Of a stretch of DNA of 16,031 nt, positions 4,471-12,059 are shown in pieces. The stretch's first letter is position 1; each line of letters starts with the position of its first letter. The notes beneath the pieces are model-generated. The model was not told the origin of the DNA, made no database searches, and was given only the letters and a program-made list of their open reading frames with translations. Source of the DNA: Patescibacteria group bacterium (GTDB lineage Bacteria; Patescibacteriota; Minisyncoccia; Minisyncoccales; GWA2-46-15); the NCBI GenBank assembly GCA_018895125.1, contig JAHIOR010000067.1, forward strand, positions 1 through 16,031. The letters run 5' to 3'. The position numbers were made by a program, and so were the translations under genes.

Positions 4471-4872
4471 TTAATATTCAAAAACTCTGTTAAAAGTTTT
4501 TGTACTATCTTTACGATTATTATTGAGACTTTCTGGAATATTTAAAACAGAAATACGGGCAGGAATAATCGTCGCATTTTCTCGCCTTTTTAAAAAGATG
4601 CAGTTTGGAATCGAAGAGGTTGCCCAAAATTAGATTTGAAATACCTAAAGTCTTTTTCAAATCTCTGGAATAATAAAGGATGCATTACGTAGGAGACAAA
4701 AAACTTAAAATCCCTCTTTTTTAAGAGATCAATTTTTGTCAGGAAATCCCCTACAAGATTTCTTTTTTCTCTTTCAAGAATGTGTAACCCGCAATTTATA
4801 AACGTTACTCGTCCGGGATCTATTAGCTCGGCGAAATCAAATACGTTACTTTGAGTTAAATTCGTGTTGATA
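4471..4872 (-). pseudogene. Decayed protein gene, possibly the C-terminal half of a radical-SAM protein
   Basis: Starting immediately after murA, an open stretch on the minus strand without a start codon reads INTNLTQSNVFDFAELIDPG, then VTFINCGLHILERE, FKFFVSYVMHPLLFQRFEKD and FGQPLRFQTASF, and hits TAA at 4592-4590. Beyond a T5A5 run, a frame shifted by one base resumes (FLKRRENATIIPARISVLNI and on) to a TAA at 4473-4471. The pattern of a TNL strand, a strand ending in a GLH motif, and a strand followed by VxHP resembles the second half of radical-SAM barrels. The cysteine motif is not in the window because the 5' part is gone. Family assignment is tentative; the pseudogene status is clear from the missing start and the frameshift. 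Confidence 0.55.
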
Positions 4873-4883
4873 TTATAGATTGT

Positions 4884-6233
4884 CTATCTAATTAATTCTA
4901 TATTTGCTCCGAGAGATTTTAATTTGCCCACGGGATTCTCGTATCCCCTGAAAAGCAATCCTAGATTATAAATCTTGATTCCATCAGAAAGACAGGCCGC
5001 ATTTAATAACGCAAAGCCGGCTCTAAGATCAGAAATATAAATTTGGCCTTCTCCAAATCGCACTGGCCCCTCTATTTCAGATAGATGAGGGCGTTTCTTG
5101 CCCCAAAATCTACATCTTGTTCCCTGAGGACATGTTTTACCGACGACAAATCTCTTGCCGCTCACAATAAGGGGATTAAGAACTTTCAAATATCCAAACC
5201 GATCTTCAAAAATTGTCTCATGAATCAGGGACCTTCCTTTAACCTGGGAAAGGAGTATACCCAATGGCTGCTGAAAATCGGTAGGAAAACCGGGATAGAC
5301 ATCTGTTGCAACAGAAACGGGCTTTAACGGACCTTTATAAAAAAAACGAATCCCTTCCTCTTTAACCTCTATCCCTGCCCCCATTTTTTCTAGAATCCCT
5401 AAGGAGGTAATCATTAAATCCTGCCTCGCCCCCCTAAGAAATACGTCACCTTTGGTTGAAAGAGCTGCCGCGGCAAAGGAAATGGTTTCTACTCTGTCTG
5501 GAATTACAACCACCTCTGATAATCTAATATCATTGGTTCCTTTTATATAAATAGACCTGTCGCCGTGAATCAAAATCTCCACTCCGGCATTTTGAAGAAA
5601 CTTTATTAACTCGATAATTTCTGGTTCAACAGCACAATTATCTATAATTGTTTCTCCTTTAGCGCAGACTCCGGCCATTATAAAATTCTCGGTTGCCCCA
5701 ACACTAGGAAAAGGTAAACGAAAATGGCTCCCCCGTAATCCTTTTTTGCCTAATTTCATATGGAGAAATCCCGGCTTTTCCATTATTTTCACGCCGAATG
5801 CCTCAAGCCCTTTTATATGATAGTCTATTTTTCTCTTTCCTATTTTACATCCTCCGGGTCTAGGCACGATGGCCTCGCCAAAACGAGAGATAATAGGAAC
5901 AATAAGAAGTAAAGAAATTCGATTACTCTCATTTTCAGTGGCAAACCTAACCCTAGAAGAATTGAATTCGCCTGGCTCAATCTCTAAACTTTTATCGGGA
6001 TTAATCTTATATTTGACTCCAAGCTGATCAAAAAGATTCAGAGTAATGAAAACTTCATCTATAAGAGGAATGTTTTTAATTATTAACTTCCCCCTGGTGG
6101 CAATAAGGGAAGCGGTCATTATTTTCGTGACCATATTCTTGGCACCACTAATTTGAACTGTGCCAAACAAGGGATTACCTTTTTTGGCAAAAATATACGA
6201 GTCTTTACTAATCGGGCTGAAAAAATTACTCAT
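4884..6233 (-). CDS. murA: UDP-N-acetylglucosamine 1-carboxyvinyltransferase (MurA), divergent
   Basis: 449 residues; typical MurA has about 420. It transfers enolpyruvate from PEP to UDP-GlcNAc, the first committed peptidoglycan step, in the cytosol. Seen: GTVQISGAKN with catalytic-site Lys32/Asn33 (GAKNAA in most MurA, here GAKNMV); PRPGGCKIGKRKID with the PEP-reactive, fosfomycin-target Cys129; PDRVETISF (usually DRIETGT); YPGFPTDFQQP with Asp319; and SDLRAGFALL with Arg404. All key residues are kept, so it is probably active. Odd: the C-terminal third (about 345-395) contains a basic, Cys-bearing stretch, KTCPQGTRCRFWGKKRPHL, in place of the usual segment before DLRAG. ATG 6233 has only a weak ribosome site. 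A 93-base gap separates it from rnhA, with palindrome TAAACCGGTTTA at 6280-6291. Confidence 0.9.
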   Translation of the reverse strand: MSNFFSPISKDSYIFAKKGNPLFGTVQISGAKNMVTKIMTASLIATRGKLIIKNIPLIDEVFITLNLFDQLGVKYKINPDKSLEIEPGEFNSSRVRFATENESNRISLLLIVPIISRFGEAIVPRPGGCKIGKRKIDYHIKGLEAFGVKIMEKPGFLHMKLGKKGLRGSHFRLPFPSVGATENFIMAGVCAKGETIIDNCAVEPEIIELIKFLQNAGVEILIHGDRSIYIKGTNDIRLSEVVVIPDRVETISFAAAALSTKGDVFLRGARQDLMITSLGILEKMGAGIEVKEEGIRFFYKGPLKPVSVATDVYPGFPTDFQQPLGILLSQVKGRSLIHETIFEDRFGYLKVLNPLIVSGKRFVVGKTCPQGTRCRFWGKKRPHLSEIEGPVRFGEGQIYISDLRAGFALLNAACLSDGIKIYNLGLLFRGYENPVGKLKSLGANIELIR

Positions 6234-6279
6234 TGCTTAATCTAAAGGTTATAATATTCTTGTGCCGTTCTCTCCATAT

Positions 6280-6291
6280 TAAACCGGTTTA
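6280..6291. promoter_or_regulatory. 12-bp perfect palindrome upstream of murA
   Basis: TAAACCGGTTTA lies 47 bases before the murA start in the only gap of the local operon. It could be a regulator site. An AT-rich TATTATAA follows it on the minus strand, but no good -35 is seen. Confidence 0.3.
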
Positions 6292-6326
6292 GTATTCTAG
6301 TAACCATACGAATCTACTAAATTCTT

Positions 6327-6773
6327 CTAAATTAATCTTCGGGTTCTGCCTTCTTGATCCAAAGCTTCGTTGACAAGTTTGTCTGCTTCCTGATTCTCTT
6401 CTCTTGGAATCAAAGCAAAATTGACCTTTTTATAGTCAATCTTAAGGTTCCAGACCAAAATAAATAGTTTCTGGATATTCTCATCTAAAATCTTGTATTT
6501 ACCGCTAAGCTGACTAACTAAAAGTTCAGAGTCTGATCTTACTTCCACTTCCAAATCAGCTATTTTCTTTTTACCAATAAGGCTTTTAATTTTCTTTAAG
6601 GCAAAGATGGCTGCCTGATATTCGGCCTGATTATTGGTAGCTTTGCCAATTGCCTGACCATATTTCTTTACTTCTTTACCTCTATCGTCACAGATCAAAA
6701 CGCCGATTGAGGCCGGGCCGGGATTGCCTCTCGAACCGCCGTCAGTATAAACTATTAAATGACGCTGATTCAT
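6327..6773 (-). CDS. rnhA: Ribonuclease HI
   Basis: 148 residues, close to the E. coli length of 155. It cuts the RNA strand of RNA-DNA hybrids, removing primers and R-loops. The four metal-binding acidic residues are all visible: Asp11 in VYTDGGSRGNPG, Glu51 in NNQAEYQA, Asp81 in VRSDSELLVSQLSG, and Asp131 in NQEADKLVN. Its ATG (6773) overlaps the stop of the upstream DHH gene by four bases (ATGA), implying translational coupling. A truncated copy of its 3' end lies at 4275-4467, on the far side of murA. Confidence 0.95.
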   Translation of the reverse strand: MNQRHLIVYTDGGSRGNPGPASIGVLICDDRGKEVKKYGQAIGKATNNQAEYQAAIFALKKIKSLIGKKKIADLEVEVRSDSELLVSQLSGKYKILDENIQKLFILVWNLKIDYKKVNFALIPREENQEADKLVNEALDQEGRTRRLI

Positions 6774-7951
6774 GCTGATTTTTTAGTTGATTTATTCTGA
6801 TCACTAAAATATTTTATTAAGCACTCTTTTATCTTTTCTTTGTTTTTGTCCTCAAAATAAAAACCACCAACAGCTGGATGGCCGCCATATCTCCTTAAAA
6901 ATTTAGCGCAGCTTGAAATAGCATTAATGCCATTTTCACCCAAGGGCATTCGATAGGATCCCCAATTTTCTTTTTTCTCTTTGGTGAAAATGAAAGTCGG
7001 CTTCATAAAAGAAGCGCTGGTTCTAGAGGCAACCACTGACAAAATCGGAAAAGGACATCCAGTCAAATCCTCAAAGATAATTGATAATTCATTGATTTTA
7101 GGGTTAATTTTAGCTTTCAGCTCTTCCATGAAAAAAGCTATCTTTTCTTGGCGGTCTGAAGCCATTTTTAAAAGCTCTTCCAGACGCAAATTAGCTTCTT
7201 CTTCGCTTTTAGAGTTTAAAAGGACATAGATTTTATTCAAATAATCATCCTCCTTGTCTGTAATATTAGTAATTCTGCCGATTTTGGCAGCAATTTCCCT
7301 GGTTGAAATACATCTATTGGTTACCTCAGAAGTAAAAAAGGCTTTGACGCCTGGTCGCCAGCTGTTTTCCAGCATTGGCAAACCTTCTCTTAAAATCTTT
7401 ATGTTTTCACCAATTTCGGGAACAAGATCAATTAAGGTAGCTAAAGCAGCCAAACCTAAAATATCTTCTTTAAGAACTCCGGAAAATCTCTTAGCCAGCA
7501 TTTTTTCTGCGATTTTGAGAGCCAAGCCAGCCGCAGCTAAATAATAAAAAGGAGAATCCTTACTCTGCTGTTTCGGATTAACAAGAATTTTTATGTCAGG
7601 AATTTCAAAAATGTCATGATGATCAACAACTACTACTTCGAAACCAAGTTTTTTAGCCGCTTCAATCTCTTTAACATTACTGGTTCCACAGTCTAAAGAA
7701 ACAATTAGGGCCGGAGCTTTATCTTTTAAAAATTCTAAACTTTCAAAATTAATCCCCTGTTCTGTCCTTTTTCTATCGGAAAAGTAAATAATTGGCGATC
7801 GGCCGCCGAGATTATCAATGATTTGTTTTAAAATAATAACTGCTACGGCTCCATCCATATCAGAATCCCCATAAAGAATAATCAGTTCCTTATTCTTAAG
7901 GGCTTTATTCAATCTTCTAACTAATTTTCCAAAATCTTTGATTTCTTCCAT
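6770..7951 (-). CDS. DHH/DHHA1 phosphoesterase, RecJ-like single-strand exonuclease
   Basis: 393 residues, shorter than typical RecJ (about 550-580). Motifs in order: YGDSDMDGAVA (about 27-37, motif I with Asp29/31/33), SLDCGT (Asp87), VVVDHHD (110-112, the name-giving DHH), LIDLVPE (Asp175), a helical linker, and RRYGGHPAVGGF (about 354-364, the DHHA1 GGH substrate-binding motif). The full metal site is kept. The family includes RecJ 5'-3' ssDNA exonucleases and NrnA-type nano-RNases; the RecJ-like spacing and absence of an obvious OB extension leave the exact substrate open. It overlaps rnhA by four bases downstream and follows pgk by 24 bases, so it sits in an operon. The pairing with RNase HI suggests a role in DNA repair or primer removal. 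Confidence 0.9.
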   Translation of the reverse strand: MEEIKDFGKLVRRLNKALKNKELIILYGDSDMDGAVAVIILKQIIDNLGGRSPIIYFSDRKRTEQGINFESLEFLKDKAPALIVSLDCGTSNVKEIEAAKKLGFEVVVVDHHDIFEIPDIKILVNPKQQSKDSPFYYLAAAGLALKIAEKMLAKRFSGVLKEDILGLAALATLIDLVPEIGENIKILREGLPMLENSWRPGVKAFFTSEVTNRCISTREIAAKIGRITNITDKEDDYLNKIYVLLNSKSEEEANLRLEELLKMASDRQEKIAFFMEELKAKINPKINELSIIFEDLTGCPFPILSVVASRTSASFMKPTFIFTKEKKENWGSYRMPLGENGINAISSCAKFLRRYGGHPAVGGFYFEDKNKEKIKECLIKYFSDQNKSTKKSA

Positions 7952-7975
7952 AACGCGTAGCGATAGCTATTAGAA

Positions 7976-9016
7976 TTAATCCAGCATTTCAAGACCAGGC
8001 AGCTTTTCTCCGGACAAGAATGACAGCAAGGCATCTCCCCCGGTTGATAAATGACCAAATTTAGCCTCCAAACCCAATTGGTTGATAAACCAGGAGGTTT
8101 CACCGCCGCCGGCAACGGAAAAGGCCTGGCTTTTAACAATCGCTTTAATCATTTCCCTGGTTCCTACAGAAAACTCTTTATCTTCAATCCTTCCTAATGG
8201 CCCTGACCAAAAAATAGTTTTAGCACTAAGAATTTTTTGCTTAAAAAGCTTTATAGTTTCGGGGCCAATATCTAATCCTTGATTTGAATCTAGAGGAAAA
8301 ATAATCTTTTCTGACAGCCCGAATTTAAAACCATACTTTTGCAACTCATCAGCAACCAGATTTCCCAAAAGAATGCAATCAACCCGATCAATAAAACTGT
8401 TAATAAACTTTATCTTTGTTTTAATTCCTTTGGGCAGCCCAGCTAAAATTACAATTAAAGGACTATTGGGGTTATCTTTAATTTTATTTAAAGCTCTTAC
8501 TTCTTTATCTAGTAAAAGACCTGCACCGCAAGGCAAATATTTAGCTACCCTGAAAGAAGCATGGTTACGATGAGAAGAAGCAAAGGCATCATTTAGAAAA
8601 ATATCGCCAAGCCGAGCCAGTTTCTTTGTAAAAACAAGATCCCCTTTTTCTTCTTCCGGATGAAATCTAAGATTTTCCAGCAACAACACTTCTCCAGGCT
8701 GCATTTGCTTGGTCCAATCCTCGATATCTTTTCCAATACAATCTTTAGCTTTAGTAACCGACAGATCAAGATATTGCAAAAGACCTTCCTGAACCTTATT
8801 AAGCCTAAGTTTATCAACCACTTTACCGGCTGGCTCCCCCAAATGACTCATTAGAATAACTTTAGCCCCGGCTTCAATAAGGTATTGAATAGTTGGAATT
8901 GTAGATCTAATTTTAAAATCATCTAAAATAGTCCCGTCTTTATCAATCGGGACTTTGAAATCACATCTGACTAAAACTCTTTTCCCTTTAATTATGAGTT
9001 CGCGAACTGTTCTCAT
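7976..9016 (-). CDS. pgk: Phosphoglycerate kinase, short and divergent
   Basis: 346 residues against about 390-400 usually. It makes ATP from 1,3-bisphosphoglycerate in glycolysis. Seen: VRCDFKVPID (usually RVDFNVPL), DDFKIRSTIPTI with the substrate Arg, MSHLGEPAGK (Arg of SHLGRPKG replaced by Glu), LLLENLRFHPEEEKGD, NDAFASSHRNHAS, DIGPETIKLF, FWSGPLGRIED, VAGGGETSWFINQLGL and FGHLSTGGDALLSFLSG (usually STGGGASLEF). The nucleotide-side loop GGAKVSDKI is changed to AGLPKGIKTKI, keeping a Lys before Ile but with two extra residues. So the 3-PG site is largely intact while the nucleotide site is unusual. ATG 9016 overlaps the stop of the ATPase gene by four bases. Probably functional, but it could use a modified nucleotide-binding mode. 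Confidence 0.93.
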   Translation of the reverse strand: MRTVRELIIKGKRVLVRCDFKVPIDKDGTILDDFKIRSTIPTIQYLIEAGAKVILMSHLGEPAGKVVDKLRLNKVQEGLLQYLDLSVTKAKDCIGKDIEDWTKQMQPGEVLLLENLRFHPEEEKGDLVFTKKLARLGDIFLNDAFASSHRNHASFRVAKYLPCGAGLLLDKEVRALNKIKDNPNSPLIVILAGLPKGIKTKIKFINSFIDRVDCILLGNLVADELQKYGFKFGLSEKIIFPLDSNQGLDIGPETIKLFKQKILSAKTIFWSGPLGRIEDKEFSVGTREMIKAIVKSQAFSVAGGGETSWFINQLGLEAKFGHLSTGGDALLSFLSGEKLPGLEMLD

Positions 9017-10623
9017 TGCTCAATGTCTTTGGGTTTTAACGCTTCTTTGATTACTCTATTTACTCTTTCAATTTCCGGCTCTTTTTTAGTTTTAGAAAAA
9101 GAAACTGGTTCTTTAGCTAAAGCTTCCTTTAAAGAAATGGTGGCTTCGGGGGTCGGTGGCGGTGTTGGCAACACTGGCGCTGCAGCCGGCGTTCTTTGAA
9201 CATTTTTTAAGCAGGTTTTACAATAAACCGGCCTTTTGCCATCTGGTTTGAAAACAACTTTTGTCCATTTTTTACAATTAGCGCATTGAGCATCGTGAAG
9301 AACCGGCTCTTTTTTGGTAGCTACGGCCGCCGCTAACGCTTCTTCATTGACATTGGCCCAACGGCTGATTTTATCCTCAATCACCTGCTTTGGAGTTGTG
9401 TATCTTTCTCTTGAAACTTTAATAATCTTCTCTCGGTTGGAATCTTCCGTCCTCAAAATTGGAGGCAAAGTTTGGGCAGAAAAAGCCCTGCCGGTTAGGC
9501 CATCAATCATTAATTTTAAATAAATATTATATTTGGCAGAATTAACCAAGTCATTGGCAAGAAATTCCGGATCAAATTCTTTTTCCAAGAACTCAGCATC
9601 TTCGGCGCCAATTCGAAAAGTAACCAGAGTGCCGACATTGCCAAAAACCGCATCCCTTACTTCTTCGCTCATTTGAGTAATGTATTGATGCCCCAAAATC
9701 AAATCAAGACGATACTTTCTTGCCTCAGATAAAATAGTGGCAAAAGATTCAGTGGCAAAGTTTTGAAATTCATCAACATATAGAAAGAAATCTTTTCTCT
9801 GCTCTTCGGGAATATCAACTCTGGACATGGCTGCCAATTGCAGTTTAGTAACTAATAAGGCTCCCAAAAGCATTGAATTGTCTTCGCCAATCCTGCCTTT
9901 GGAAATATTAACAATTAGGATTTTTTTATTATCCATAATATCCCTCATGTCTAGCTTTGAAGAAACCTGGCCAATAATATTGCGGATCAGGGGAGCGGAA
10001 ACAAATTGACCAACCTTGTTTTGAATGGCGGCCGTAGCTTCAACCTCATACCTTTGAGTATATCTGGCATATTCCTGAACCCAAAAAGCCTTACTCATGG
10101 GATCAGTTATTTTTTCCACCACTTTTTGGCGGTAAGCCGGATCTGCCAGCATCCGATTGATTCCCAAAAGAGTTGAGCCTGGATATTCTAAAAGAGCTAA
10201 AATAGCATTGTTTAAAATATATTCCATTCTGGCTGACCAGACATCCGGCCAAATCTTTTTGAAAACCCCCATTAGCCCTGAGGCAACCAAATGGCGATGC
10301 TCAACATCGATCTTTTCCATAACATTAAAAGCAATCGGATAGTCTAGGTCAGCCGGGTTGAAGTAAACAACATCGTTAACCCTGTTAGAAGGGATAAAAT
10401 CAAGAAGGCTTTCAGCAGTTTCCCCGTGTGGATCAATAAAAGCCAAACCATTGCCATTTCTTATATCCTGAATGGCCATATTAGCCATCATATTAGTTTT
10501 GCCCATGCCGGTCTTGCCAATCAAATACATGTGTTTCCTGCGGTCGTCAAGCTTAATGCCAAAACGCTTTTTTTCCCGCCGGAAAGTGGTTTCTCCAAAA
10601 AAGTTTATCTGTGAATCAGCCAT
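9013..10623 (-). CDS. TraG/VirB4-like conjugation-type ATPase with C-terminal zinc ribbon
   Basis: 536 residues. Walker A GKTGMGKT (36-43), AFIDPHGE (61-68), Walker B LYVDEFQNF (281-289), and a later GHQYITQM segment are those of hexameric DNA-translocating or secretion ATPases (FtsK/HerA clan, DUF87/TraM-recognition type). After the ATPase core there is a CANC...YCKTC four-cysteine zinc-ribbon (Cys447, 450, 468, 471), a Pro/Ala-rich linker (about 479-493) and a charged tail. The N-terminus has no membrane segment; the partner upstream supplies one. It is four bases from that partner and overlaps pgk by four bases. No other type IV secretion genes are in the window, so the system it drives (DNA uptake, conjugation or pilus-like function) is unknown. 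Confidence 0.9.
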   Translation of the reverse strand: MADSQINFFGETTFRREKKRFGIKLDDRRKHMYLIGKTGMGKTNMMANMAIQDIRNGNGLAFIDPHGETAESLLDFIPSNRVNDVVYFNPADLDYPIAFNVMEKIDVEHRHLVASGLMGVFKKIWPDVWSARMEYILNNAILALLEYPGSTLLGINRMLADPAYRQKVVEKITDPMSKAFWVQEYARYTQRYEVEATAAIQNKVGQFVSAPLIRNIIGQVSSKLDMRDIMDNKKILIVNISKGRIGEDNSMLLGALLVTKLQLAAMSRVDIPEEQRKDFFLYVDEFQNFATESFATILSEARKYRLDLILGHQYITQMSEEVRDAVFGNVGTLVTFRIGAEDAEFLEKEFDPEFLANDLVNSAKYNIYLKLMIDGLTGRAFSAQTLPPILRTEDSNREKIIKVSRERYTTPKQVIEDKISRWANVNEEALAAAVATKKEPVLHDAQCANCKKWTKVVFKPDGKRPVYCKTCLKNVQRTPAAAPVLPTPPPTPEATISLKEALAKEPVSFSKTKKEPEIERVNRVIKEALKPKDIEQ

Positions 10624-10627
10624 AAAA

Positions 10628-11956
10628 TTAATCTATTGGTAAGCTTGATGGCGGCTCCCCCTTCCTGGCTTCAACCCTGGCTAAAGTTGGCGCCTGGGCC
10701 GTAATTCTGCCAGGAAAGTGGTAAATAGAAGCAATTTCATCAGCAGTCAAAATATATCTGCTCCCCTGCTTATCCGGGCCGTTAACATTAGGGTGAGGAT
10801 AACCGACCCAACCTCTATTAACGTAACTCCTAAATAATCTTCTTTTCCTTAAATAGGTTCTTCTTTTTATAAACCAGAACCAATCATACCAATTTTTCTT
10901 AACCTTGGTAATGGTCTTGGGATAAGGAACCAGAGCATTCGTACTGTCTGAAACAAAGTTAGTCAAATAACTCATAGCCAACCTGATATTAGGCTTAAAC
11001 ATTACGTCTCTCTTGGCAAGATAAATGTATCTCAGATTGCAAAGATAACCAAGCTTGCTTATTTTATTTTCAAGCGCAGCCAGAACCAGTTTTTCTCCTG
11101 GAGTTAATTTCATTTCTACTGGAATAACCGACTCTACTTCCTTTTTTAAAGCTTCGGGAACTGTCCCAGCAATTAAAAATTCAGCCGCTTCTTGAACCAT
11201 GGGTTTGAATTTAACTTCTTTGCTCTCCCTGCGAGCAATCTTGTCTCTCAAGGCTCTGGCTGCATCGTGCCAAGGAAGATATTCATCTAAAACTGGTAAA
11301 CACCTTAATTGGAGCCAAATCTGTTCTCCGGGCTTTAATACTGCCATGCCCTCTAAAAGAGAAGCGATCGGGTCGATTCTTTTTTCTTCTTCTTCCCTGC
11401 CTGTTTCAAATTCAGTATAGGTTTTAATCGGATAACCCCATGGTTTTAGGTTCTTATACTCAGTGCCCCACATATCCCATTCAGCATTGGGAAGATCCTG
11501 GGGCACGTTTTTAGCATAGTCCTCAACCTCAAAGATTTCTGCTTGAGGATACTGAGAATAAATATGAGCTTCAAAAATCGGCCGATGTCTTTTACAGGGC
11601 CTCATATAAAAATGAGGGATGCCATCGATACAAGCGATCTCAAGAGTAAAACCAGTTGGATCTTCTCCCTGCCACCATTTTTCATACCAGCTTGGGAAAG
11701 CATATATCTGCCAAAAACCAGTAATAACTGTTTCCATGGCCTTGATGGGTTCTAAAATTTCTTCAGGAATCTTAATTTCCAATAAAACCCGATCATTATC
11801 TTTAGCATCATAAAGATTCTTTCTCCAGTGATACCAGATAAAAAGAGTTAATTTAAATATCCAGATACATTCAATAAATAAAATCAACCACCACCAATCT
11901 TTGAGAATGGCCCAAAAGTAGGAATAAAATAGGGCAAAAATTGAAGCGAAAGACAT
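10628..11956 (-). CDS. Two-TM membrane protein, partner of the TraG-like ATPase
   Basis: 442 residues from ATG 11956 (TTG at 11959 also possible). An N-terminal hydrophobic hairpin (about residues 4-20 and 22-44, rich in Trp and Phe) anchors it in the membrane. A soluble domain of about 300 residues follows, then a basic segment with KRRTYLRKRRLFRSY (about 365-380). Near the C-terminus is YILTADEIASIYHFPG (about 402-417) followed by PTLARVEARKGEPP. This ILTADEIAS.YHFP motif is what usually precedes the ATPase core in single-chain versions of such conjugation ATPases, so gene and neighbour look like a natural split of one longer protein. The soluble domain is otherwise unnamed to me. Role: probably membrane docking of the ATPase. 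Confidence 0.8.
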   Translation of the reverse strand: MSFASIFALFYSYFWAILKDWWWLILFIECIWIFKLTLFIWYHWRKNLYDAKDNDRVLLEIKIPEEILEPIKAMETVITGFWQIYAFPSWYEKWWQGEDPTGFTLEIACIDGIPHFYMRPCKRHRPIFEAHIYSQYPQAEIFEVEDYAKNVPQDLPNAEWDMWGTEYKNLKPWGYPIKTYTEFETGREEEEKRIDPIASLLEGMAVLKPGEQIWLQLRCLPVLDEYLPWHDAARALRDKIARRESKEVKFKPMVQEAAEFLIAGTVPEALKKEVESVIPVEMKLTPGEKLVLAALENKISKLGYLCNLRYIYLAKRDVMFKPNIRLAMSYLTNFVSDSTNALVPYPKTITKVKKNWYDWFWFIKRRTYLRKRRLFRSYVNRGWVGYPHPNVNGPDKQGSRYILTADEIASIYHFPGRITAQAPTLARVEARKGEPPSSLPID

Positions 11957-11969
11957 CAATAGCTATCCC

Positions 11970-12059
11970 TTAAAGATAATCAGCCTCCTTACCTAATTTT
12001 CTCAAAGAATCCCGATAATGTCTAGGCCTCCCTTGAAGAATATCTGCCGTCTTCTTGCT
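11970..12059 (-). other. Open +1-frame extension at the 3' end of the sigma4/HARE gene
   Basis: In the frame one base off from the annotated end, an open stretch of 29 codons reads through the TAG at 12022. It reads, in part, ADILQGRPRHYRDSLRKLGK, then EADYL and TAA at 11972-11970, just before the next gene. The peptide looks like genuine protein, and an AAGGAGG inside it is explained as codons. This suggests an indel or a programmed shift near TATTCTTCAAGG (12042-12031). Confidence 0.35.

Noticed and set aside
6981..7544. Plus-strand open frames opposite the DHH gene
   Set aside because: They are shadows of the DHH coding region; its motifs are clear on the minus strand.
11981..11995. AAGGAGG as a Shine-Dalgarno for the membrane protein gene
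   Set aside because: It is about 30 bases from ATG 11956, too far, and is explained as codons of the +1-frame extension.
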